From the NCBI RefSeq assembly GCF_007990775.1, contig NZ_BJXB01000006.1, forward strand, positions 1-64,000: a stretch of 64,000 bases of DNA. Direction: 5' to 3'. Position numbers and translations under genes: made by a program. The stretch is from Deinococcus cellulosilyticus NBRC 106333 = KACC 11606. GTDB lineage: Bacteria > Deinococcota > Deinococci > Deinococcales > Deinococcaceae. The notes below the pieces were generated by a model. That model was not told the origin of the DNA. It made no database searches and worked only from the letters and a program-made list of their open reading frames with translations. Of the stretch, positions 58,528-64,000 are shown piece after piece; within the stretch, counting starts at the first letter, position 1, and every line of letters begins with the position of its first letter.

Positions 58528-59811
58528 TCAGGCTTTCTGTCCTGTTGCCTGTGTGGTTGGAGCACTGCCCTGACCTCTGTAATGCCTCAACACTGCCTGG
58601 TACCTTCTCTTCAGGTCCTGCTCGTCTTCAGGGCTGCTGAGGTTTGCTTTACCAGCTTCCCAGACCATGCGGGCATGGCGCAGGACATGTTCCTGGTATT
58701 CGGGTTCATCCAGCACCTCCATCACCACCGCAAGCACCTCCAGCATCCGAATGGTGATCGCTGGGGATTTCGAGCCGAACTGGCGGATCAGGTGGAACAT
58801 TTCATCAATGAGGCCACCGAACGTCACCATGGGCTGAATCAGGCGCACGTTGCCCTGTGCATCCAGATGAACACCACTTCTGAGGTAACGCTTGCGAAGC
58901 AAACACAGACCGCTGCCCATCCGGTCCATGCAGGTGATCACCGTAAAAGGATCTTTGAGCCCTGACTCCATGCTTCTCACTGCAATTTCGTTGATCTGCC
59001 TGACAGCGAACTCAGGATCATGTTCGGTTTTGCGGAAATCACTGAAGCGCACAAAGGGCTTCAGGTCGAGGGGTTTGCTGCATTCTGCAATGACCATCCC
59101 CGGAAAGGCATACTGTCCCGGACGGATTCGCAACTTCAAGACAGCGTCGTTTCTCTGCAGATGCTTGACCAGTGCTTCAACACGGATCTCGTGCAGGTTG
59201 CCTGCGCCAGTGGCATAGATGTACGTTGGGTTCTCGATGGATGGATCTGGGCACGTCATGGGAGGCAGGGTGTCCGAGACATCCATGATGGTTTCATGCA
59301 GTGTTCGTCCCAGACGGTTCACCAGTGCAGTGATGTTCATGGCCTGCGTCATCAGGTAGATGAACATGATCAGGAAACCCGCACTCAGGTAGGCCAGCAG
59401 CACTGCGACATTGACCGTGAGCAGAGGGACAGGATCGGTGGCAGGGGTGCTCTGGATGGCCGCAATGGTCCACAGGTTGAAGCCAAACGTGCCCAGCAGC
59501 ACCCCGAGCGTCAACTGGCTCCTCCAGTCCTGGGTGAAGTCTTCCAGAAGCCTCGGGCCCATGTCGCGGGAAGCAAAGGACAGGGCTGCAATGCTGATGG
59601 TGAAGGTACTGGCCACAAAAGTGTACATGGATGCAGCCACGGCATACACCAGATCATGGGCACCTGTCAGGGACTGCACATGCCAGAGCATCATGCTGGC
59701 CGAAAAGTTGCGAACCTGGTCCAGATACAGGCACAGGTGGGCTACCGTCAGAAACAGCACCAGGGTGCTGGCAGGAATGATCCAGAAATGACGAAACAGG
59801 CGTGAGTGCAT
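58528..59811 (-). CDS. DUF2254 membrane protein
   Basis: This is a 427-residue protein with four predicted membrane segments in the first half, including the SFASRDMGPRLLEDFTQDWRSQLTLGVLLGTFGFNLW region typical of DUF2254. The second half is cytoplasmic, with a conserved stretch around QINEIAVRSMESGLKDPFTVITCMDRMG. The start codon at 59811 follows TAGAAT by six bases, so the transcript is probably leaderless. Function is unknown; related proteins are widespread in Proteobacteria and Deinococcus. It converges with the wecG gene, with the IS element lying on its upstream side. Confidence 0.88.
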   Translation of the reverse strand: MHSRLFRHFWIIPASTLVLFLTVAHLCLYLDQVRNFSASMMLWHVQSLTGAHDLVYAVAASMYTFVASTFTISIAALSFASRDMGPRLLEDFTQDWRSQLTLGVLLGTFGFNLWTIAAIQSTPATDPVPLLTVNVAVLLAYLSAGFLIMFIYLMTQAMNITALVNRLGRTLHETIMDVSDTLPPMTCPDPSIENPTYIYATGAGNLHEIRVEALVKHLQRNDAVLKLRIRPGQYAFPGMVIAECSKPLDLKPFVRFSDFRKTEHDPEFAVRQINEIAVRSMESGLKDPFTVITCMDRMGSGLCLLRKRYLRSGVHLDAQGNVRLIQPMVTFGGLIDEMFHLIRQFGSKSPAITIRMLEVLAVVMEVLDEPEYQEHVLRHARMVWEAGKANLSSPEDEQDLKRRYQAVLRHYRGQGSAPTTQATGQKA

Positions 59812-59817
59812 TTTCTC

Positions 59818-59823
59818 ATTCTA
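59818..59823 (-). promoter_or_regulatory. -10 box for a leaderless DUF2254 transcript
   Basis: TAGAAT on the minus strand ends six bases before ATG 59811. The same spacing is seen for gntR (10637) and purN (62167). No Shine-Dalgarno sequence is present. Confidence 0.55.
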
Positions 59824-59919
59824 AAAAGGCAGTCCCAGAGTTCTGAAACAAAAACCTCAAAGAACGTTCATGGAAAACCCCAAAACAATGTGTGAAGGGC
59901 AACTGCTTTTATAAAAACG

Positions 59920-59971
59920 GGTCTGGGTTCTGCATCCAACCCCTTCAGGGGTTGGATGCAGAACCCAGACC
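59920..59971. repeat. 24-bp perfect palindrome upstream of tnpA
   Basis: Two perfectly complementary 24-base arms (59920-59943 and 59948-59971) enclose a TTCA loop, centred on CCAACCCC-TTCA-GGGGTTGG. The arms contain GCATCCAAC, also present at the right-end hairpin (61574-61596). It may be the left-end hairpin of the IS element or a strong transcription stop. Its perfection suggests recent origin or selection. Confidence 0.75.
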
Positions 59972-60046
59972 ACCCACAGAGTAGCGGTGCTTGCATGTGT
60001 AAGTAGACTGCTGACAATAACACGCTTCCTGTGTTAGTCTATCTGC

Positions 60047-60448
60047 ATGGCTGACCAGTACAAACACTTCAATACGTCGGTCTACTTGCTGAACTATCAC
60101 TTTGTCTTCATTCCCAAACGTCGTAGAAAAGTGCTGGTTGGCCCCGTCGAAACTCGCCTTAAGGAACTCCTGACCGAGAAGTGTGCTGAATGCAAGTGGG
60201 ACATTCTTGCCTTGGAAGTCATGCCGGACCATGTTCACCTGTTCCTGTCTGCCAAACCCGACGTGGCTCCAAACCAGATCATGCATGCCCTCAAGGGGTA
60301 CACCTCGCGTGTTCTGAGAAGAGAATATCCACACCTGAACACATTGCCTGCCCTCTGGACCCGCTCTTTTTTTGTCTCAACGGCTGGTGTCATCAGCAGC
60401 AAAATGGTCGAAAAGTACATCGCTTCTCAGAAGACACGGGATGCCTGA
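60047..60448 (+). CDS. tnpA: IS200/IS605 transposase TnpA (Y1 HUH)
   Basis: This is a 133-residue single-strand DNA transposase. The HUH motif is DHVHLFLS (H62 and H64) and the catalytic tyrosine is Y124 in SSKMVEKYIASQ, so the active site is complete. The length fits the family. It acts as a dimer that cuts the element's ends and joins them at a specific tetra- or pentanucleotide. Its stop overlaps the tnpB start as TGATG (60446-60450). Upstream lie the hairpin at 60018-60036 and the long palindrome that it may recognise. Confidence 0.95.
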   Translation: MADQYKHFNTSVYLLNYHFVFIPKRRRKVLVGPVETRLKELLTEKCAECKWDILALEVMPDHVHLFLSAKPDVAPNQIMHALKGYTSRVLRREYPHLNTLPALWTRSFFVSTAGVISSKMVEKYIASQKTRDA

Positions 60449-61599
60449 TGCTCAAAGCCTTTCGCTACCGACTTTGCCCCACCAAAACCCAAGAACAGGA
60501 GTTGTTCAACCAGTTGGACCTTTGTCGGAATTTGTATAATGCTGCACTGCAAGAACGCATCGGGGCATACAAAAAAGCCAGAGTCACTCGCAACTATTAC
60601 GACCAGGCCAACATGCTGGGAGAAATCAAAGCAGCGTTGCCTGAGTACAAAGGTGTCTACAGCCAGGTGCTGCAAGATGTTCTAAAGCGTGTGGACAAGG
60701 CACATCAGGCTTTTTTCCGGAGAGTAAAAGCAGGTGAAAAACCAGGATTCCCAAGGTACCAGGGCCGTGGTCGTTATAACTCTCTGACCTATCCACAATC
60801 CGGGTTTTCGCTGTCTGATGATGGACGTACAGCCAATTTCAGCAAGATTGGAAACATCCGAATTCGTCTCAGTCGTCCTTTGGAGGGCAAGGTGAAGACG
60901 GCGACCATCCTCCATGATTGCGGAGAATGGTATGTCAGTTACGTGTGTGAAATCCAGGCAGAACCCCTCCCTCCAACAGGAAATTCAGTAGGTTTGGATG
61001 TGGGGACCACCTGGTTTGCCATCACCTCTGCTGGGGAATTTGTTGAAAATCCTCGATACTTCCAGCGGGCATCCCAAAGGCTGCGGGTGGCACAACGCGC
61101 CGTTTCTCGCAAGCTCAACAAGCAGAGCAAGCGCAGGAAGAAGGCCATTCAAAGGGTCGCCAAGATTCACCGTAAAATCTCAAGACAAAGGCTCGACTTT
61201 CACCACAAAGTGGCCAACAAGCTTATTCGAGAAAACGACCTGATTGCTCACGAAGACTTGAATGTCAGTGGTATGAAGCGCGGGAATCTGGCTCGCAGTA
61301 TTCATGATGTTGGGTGGTCCCAGTTTTTCCAGATCCTCTCTACCAAGGCAGAATGTGCCGGGAGAAAGGTTGTTCGCATTGATCCACGATTCACCTCACA
61401 GACATGCCATCGGTGTGGTCATGCCTGCAAGGAAAACCGGGTCTCTCAAGCGAAGTTTAAATGTGTTCAGTGTGGTCACGAGCAGCATGCTGACGTGAAT
61501 GCCGCACGAAACATTTTGGCTCGGGCAGAGCCTTCGGTGGTTCACGTAGCGGGTTGCCGCAAGCGTTCACCGAGCATCCAACGGCTTGAGCCGTTGTGA
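60448..61599 (+). CDS. tnpB: RNA-guided nuclease TnpB
   Basis: This is a 383-residue TnpB, the ancestor type of Cas12 nucleases. The RuvC residues are D184 (VGLDVGTTW), E269 (IAHEDLNVSG) and D349 (QHADVNAA). The zinc ribbon is C320-x2-C323 with C339-x2-C342 (TCHRCGH and CVQCGH). All catalytic and zinc positions are present, so an active, transposon-maintaining nuclease is expected. It would be guided by an omega-RNA made from the 3' end of tnpB and the right end. The final codons overlap the right-end hairpin. Confidence 0.96.
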   Translation: MLKAFRYRLCPTKTQEQELFNQLDLCRNLYNAALQERIGAYKKARVTRNYYDQANMLGEIKAALPEYKGVYSQVLQDVLKRVDKAHQAFFRRVKAGEKPGFPRYQGRGRYNSLTYPQSGFSLSDDGRTANFSKIGNIRIRLSRPLEGKVKTATILHDCGEWYVSYVCEIQAEPLPPTGNSVGLDVGTTWFAITSAGEFVENPRYFQRASQRLRVAQRAVSRKLNKQSKRRKKAIQRVAKIHRKISRQRLDFHHKVANKLIRENDLIAHEDLNVSGMKRGNLARSIHDVGWSQFFQILSTKAECAGRKVVRIDPRFTSQTCHRCGHACKENRVSQAKFKCVQCGHEQHADVNAARNILARAEPSVVHVAGCRKRSPSIQRLEPL

Positions 61600-61625
61600 G
61601 TGTCAAGCTTTGGGTGTCACTTCTT
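61470..61625 (+). ncRNA. Predicted omega-RNA (reRNA) of TnpB
   Basis: TnpB guide RNAs span the 3' end of tnpB and the right end and then about 16-20 flanking bases as guide. Here the scaffold would end at the hairpin 61579-61596 and TCAAG, and the guide would be the flanking sequence from about 61607, lying at the 3' end of the lrp gene. Boundaries are inferred by analogy. Confidence 0.4.
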
Positions 61626-62055
61626 TGAAGGCAATCGGGTTGGACAGCACAATGCTGGTCTGGCAGGTGAACCCCATCTCAATGAGTTCTGCCAGCACCT
61701 TCTCCAGTTCACTGATGTTTTCCACAGCCACCCTGAGCATGCAGGAGTTTTCTCCGGTCACGGAGTAGCACTCCAGCACCCCATCGCGCCTTCTGGCCCA
61801 GTCGATCAGGATGGGATCTTTCTGGCCGCTGTCCTGCACACCAATGAAGGCCATCACTTTGCGTCCCAGGTTCTGGGGAAGCACACGTGCCGCGTACCCG
61901 ACGATCACCCCGGCATCTTCCAGGCGGTTCACCCGCTCTGCAGTTGCGGGTGCTGAGAGTCCAATGCGCCTGCCCAGTTCACGCATGCTGAGGCGGGCGT
62001 CCTGCTGCAGTTCTTGCAAAATTCGGGTGTCGAGGTCATCCAGCTTGCTTTTCAT
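61603..62055 (-). CDS. Lrp/AsnC family transcriptional regulator
   Basis: This is a 150-residue regulator. An N-terminal winged helix (LDDLDTRILQELQQDARLSMRELGRRIGLSAPATAERVNRLEDAGVI) is followed by the RAM ligand-binding domain (VMAFIGVQDSG, VLECYSVTGENSCMLRVAVENISELEKVLAEL). It probably senses amino acids and forms octamers. The stop codon lies directly beside the IS right end, so the 3' end may have been altered slightly by insertion, but the length is normal for the family. TACACT and ATTTGGCA lie just upstream with no ribosome-binding site, so initiation may be leaderless or nearly so. Confidence 0.93.
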   Translation of the reverse strand: MKSKLDDLDTRILQELQQDARLSMRELGRRIGLSAPATAERVNRLEDAGVIVGYAARVLPQNLGRKVMAFIGVQDSGQKDPILIDWARRRDGVLECYSVTGENSCMLRVAVENISELEKVLAELIEMGFTCQTSIVLSNPIAFKEVTPKA

Positions 62056-62166
62056 TTGGCAAGTAACAGTGTACAGATTTCGGATGGGGTTGGGAAGCCG
62101 GGAGCGGAGACCTGCAGAGCCTGAGCAATGACTAACCCGGCCTGAGGGACCACTGGTGCATCATGC

Positions 62167-62172
62167 TACAAT
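62167..62172 (+). promoter_or_regulatory. Extended -10 box for a leaderless purN transcript
   Basis: TGC-TACAAT is followed by seven bases and ATG 62180. This is an extended -10 with the transcription start predicted at the A of ATG. Confidence 0.7.
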
Positions 62173-62179
62173 TCGCCTG

Positions 62180-63127
62180 ATGAAACGTATCGCTGTCTTT
62201 GCTTCGGGAAGTGGAACCAACCTGCAGACCCTGCTGGGCTGGTTTCCCCACAAGGATTCCCGGGCGACCATCACCCTGGTGATCAGCAACAAAAAAGAGG
62301 CTTTCGCTCTGGAACGTGCAAAACAGGCCGGAGTCGAGGCGGTTTACATTCCCTGGAAGAAAAATGGCCGGGAGGAATTCGAACGCCAGGCCCAGGAACT
62401 CATGCTGGAGCGCCAGATCGATCTGGTGGTGCTGGCCGGTTTCATGCGCATTTCCAGCGATGCTTTTGTGGAACACTGGCGGGGCCGCATCATCAACATT
62501 CACCCCAGCCTGCTCCCGGATTTTCCGGGTCTTCATCCCCAGCAGCAGGCCCTGGATGCTGGAGTGTCCCGTTCTGGCTGCACAGTGCATTTTGTGGACA
62601 ACGTGCTGGATGGAGGAGACCCCATCCTCCAGAAAGCTGTCCCCGTGCTGTCTGAGGACACTGCTGAAACGCTGGCAGCCCGCATCCAGCCCGCAGAGCA
62701 TGAAGCCTACCCTCAGGCTGTGCGGCTCTGGCTGTCCGGTCTGGCTTTTCCGGTCCCGAACCTCTCTGAGGGTGAGGCAGAATTTGGCCCGGCTTTCGGT
62801 CAGGTCCTGGACACCTGGAAAGCACAGAACTGGAGTGTGGCCCAGAAGCAGCATGCTGTGCGGGTGGCCCGCATTCTCAGGGACTGGGAAAAGCCAGAGC
62901 AGGTCCTGGATGCTTTGCTGCTGAAATCCAGCCCTGAGATCGCTCTGGCCCGCAGTGCCGATGAACTGCGCCTGGGATTTCTGGGTTTAGAGCCCCTCGA
63001 AGAGCGGCGTGCAAAGTGGGACAGCCGGGACCGTCTGCTGGAACGGGCTGCAGCCCTGAACCTGCGTGAGGCTTTCGAAGAAACCCTCTCTGAAACAGCC
63101 CAGGAATGGGACCGCACCACTTTCTGA
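62180..63127 (+). CDS. purN: Phosphoribosylglycinamide formyltransferase with C-terminal extension
   Basis: This enzyme transfers a formyl group to glycinamide ribonucleotide, step three of purine synthesis. ATG 62180 gives 315 residues. The GSGTNLQ nucleotide loop, IINIHPSLLPDFPG (N107 and H109) and VLDGGDPI (D144) supply the catalytic Asn-His-Asp. The domain normally ends near residue 200, but here it continues for about 115 more residues in a helical, charged tail (QKQHAVRVARILRDWEKPEQV... and SRDRLLERAAALNLREAFEETLSE). The tail has no recognised motif and could bind partners or be a lineage feature. The purD gene follows in 59 bases. Confidence 0.95.
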   Translation: MKRIAVFASGSGTNLQTLLGWFPHKDSRATITLVISNKKEAFALERAKQAGVEAVYIPWKKNGREEFERQAQELMLERQIDLVVLAGFMRISSDAFVEHWRGRIINIHPSLLPDFPGLHPQQQALDAGVSRSGCTVHFVDNVLDGGDPILQKAVPVLSEDTAETLAARIQPAEHEAYPQAVRLWLSGLAFPVPNLSEGEAEFGPAFGQVLDTWKAQNWSVAQKQHAVRVARILRDWEKPEQVLDALLLKSSPEIALARSADELRLGFLGLEPLEERRAKWDSRDRLLERAAALNLREAFEETLSETAQEWDRTTF

Positions 63128-63186
63128 CCCCTGAATTCATTTTCACAGAGACACCAAACCTGTACACAACCCTGAAGGAGACAACC

Positions 63187-64000
63187 ATGAAAGTCCTGGT
63201 GGTGGGAAGTGGTGGCCGCGAACATGCCATCGTCAAAGCCCTGAAGAAATCGTCCCGAATTGAACAGCTGCTGTGCATCCCGGGCAATGCTGGCATTGCA
63301 GAGGATGCAGAGTGCATCAGGATGGGTCTGGAACCTGAAACCGTTGCTCAGTATGCAAAAGAGAACCACGTGGATTTTGTGGTGGTTGGGCCGGACAACC
63401 AGCTTGCAGATGGCATGATCGATGCCCTGCAACAGGTGGGCATCCGCGCTTTTGGTCCAGTGAAGGCGGCAGCCAGGCTCGAATGGTCCAAGCGCTACTC
63501 CAAAGAAATCATGGCAAAGTACAACATTCCCACTGCCGCTTACCAGAGCTTCACTGATCTGGAGGCTGCGAAAGCTTACGTGCGTGAACAGGGTGCGCCC
63601 ATTGTGGTCAAAGACTCTGCTCTTGCTCTGGGCAAGGGTGTCACTGTGGCCCAGACGGTTGAAGAGGCACTTTCTGCACTGGACGCCATTTTTGACCGTC
63701 CCAGTGGGGCCGAGGTGGTCATTGAGGAGTTCATGCAGGGCATGGAAGTTTCCATCATGGCCTTTTGCGACGGTAAAACAGCTGTCATGATGCTCCCCAG
63801 CCAGGACCACAAAACCATTCATGACGGTGATGTGGGTCCCATGACGGGTGGCATGGGTGTGATTGCGCCTTTTCCCCTCACCAATGAACAGAAAGACCGC
63901 ATCCAGTCCGAAATCCTGGATCGCCTGATGGCAGGCATGCAACAGGAAGGATTGCCCTATCAGGGGGTCATCTATCCGGGCCTGATGCTCACGGCACAGG
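63187..64000 (+). CDS. purD: Phosphoribosylamine-glycine ligase, partial
   Basis: This ligase joins phosphoribosylamine and glycine in the second step of purine synthesis. ATG 63187 has GAAGGAGACAACC upstream. The window ends after 271 codons. Visible motifs are VVGSGGREHAIVKAL, a GPVKAAARLEWSKRYSKEIMAKYNIPTAAY segment with the ATP-grasp start, IVVKDSALALGKGVTVAQ, and the active-site SQDHKTIHDGDVGPMTGGMG. The rest of the ATP-grasp domain is outside the window. It follows purN directly, making a purN-purD pair. The glycinamide ligase product feeds the PurN enzyme. Confidence 0.96.
   Translation, partial: MKVLVVGSGGREHAIVKALKKSSRIEQLLCIPGNAGIAEDAECIRMGLEPETVAQYAKENHVDFVVVGPDNQLADGMIDALQQVGIRAFGPVKAAARLEWSKRYSKEIMAKYNIPTAAYQSFTDLEAAKAYVREQGAPIVVKDSALALGKGVTVAQTVEEALSALDAIFDRPSGAEVVIEEFMQGMEVSIMAFCDGKTAVMMLPSQDHKTIHDGDVGPMTGGMGVIAPFPLTNEQKDRIQSEILDRLMAGMQQEGLPYQGVIYPGLMLTAQ

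Larger units (their letters stand above)
59920..61606 (+). mobile_element. IS200/IS605-type element with intact tnpA and tnpB
   Basis: About 1.7 kb, holding tnpA (60047-60448) and tnpB (60448-61599) in the same direction, a second inverted structure at 60005-60040, and a right-end hairpin CAACGGC-TTGA-GCCGTTG (61579-61596). TCAAG at 61603-61607 is a plausible right cleavage site. The left boundary is not certain: it could be at the palindrome (59920) or nearer to 60000. No target-site duplication is expected. The right end touches the stop codon of the lrp gene. Confidence 0.8.

Noticed and set aside
60018..60036. Hairpin TAACAC/GTGTTA as a transcription terminator
   Set aside because: No T-run follows, and it lies in the IS left region just before tnpA, so an end-recognition structure is more likely.
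61603..62055. Lrp gene truncated by the IS insertion
   Set aside because: The protein has normal length (150 aa) and a full RAM domain; the element abuts the stop codon rather than interrupting the gene.
1..64000. tRNA or rRNA genes
   Set aside because: No cloverleaf-like or rRNA-like sequence was noticed on either strand; without a covariance search this is only a negative reading.

Overview
The window looks like chromosome from a Deinococcus-type bacterium. The reasons are moderately GC-rich DNA, a single-copy housekeeping end (purN, purD), several extended -10 promoters (TGN-TANNNT) lying 6-7 nt before an ATG so that transcripts would be leaderless, Lrp/YtrA-type regulators, and an IS200/IS605 element of the kind common in Deinococcus. 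The genus is inferred from these features; no marker gene in the window proves it.

Region 1 (1-15203) is ordinary chromosome. On the minus strand is a polar amino-acid ABC transporter operon (aapJ-aapQ-aapM-aapP, the last cut by the window edge). It is followed by a large multi-sensor histidine kinase on the plus strand, a minus-strand GntR/ABC-ATPase/ABC-permease/lipase-like operon, a secreted VWA protein with six Ig-like repeats, and a PAS-GAF-GGDEF cyclase.

Region 2 (15312-40896) is the centrepiece: a 25.6-kb, strictly co-directional, tightly overlapping block of 21 reading frames encoding an extracellular-type contractile injection system (eCIS/phage-tail-like device). It holds a tail-terminator (Afp16/Pvc16), two sheaths, two tubes, a LysM tube-baseplate adaptor, a split VgrG/Afp8 (gp27-like plus gp5-like), a protein with a C-terminal hydrophobic segment, gp25/Afp9, baseplate J/Afp11, a baseplate/tail protein interrupted by an in-frame amber codon, a repeat-bearing fibre, a paralogue of the fibre N-terminus, an Afp14-like protein, an Afp15-like AAA+ ATPase, and a 1129-residue putative cargo/tape-measure protein. 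The promoter region carries GGAACG direct repeats at exact 11-bp spacing, and a BTAD (SARP-like) regulator is encoded just downstream (42008-42823). This allows a testable regulatory link. No PAAR tip protein, capsid, integrase or lysis gene is visible.

Region 3 (41061-43893) has a Vsr/DUF559-like nuclease, a DinB-family protein, the BTAD regulator and a metallo-beta-lactamase-fold hydrolase. Region 4 (43968-56807) is an arabinan/plant-oligosaccharide utilisation locus: an exported GH43 lipoprotein, a winged-helix regulator with a beta-rich C-terminal domain, a GH2 enzyme, a sugar ABC importer lacking its own ATPase, a clan GH-A (GH1-like) enzyme, two further GH43 enzymes and an M24-fold protein lacking the usual metal ligands. 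A short motif, CRAA(A)ATA-YTYG, recurs at the divergent regulator/GH2 region and inside the GH43 promoter spacer.

Region 5 (56808-64000) contains ComB, a WecG/TagA glycosyltransferase, a DUF2254 membrane protein, an apparently intact IS200/IS605 element (tnpA-tnpB, with the right-end hairpin inside the last tnpB codons), an Lrp/AsnC regulator, purN with a long C-terminal extension, and the 5' part of purD. Small GC-rich hairpins with a GGGYGGGCC-N3-GGCTCRCCC core occur in at least three places (19065, 43915, 56825). They look like a REP-type family.
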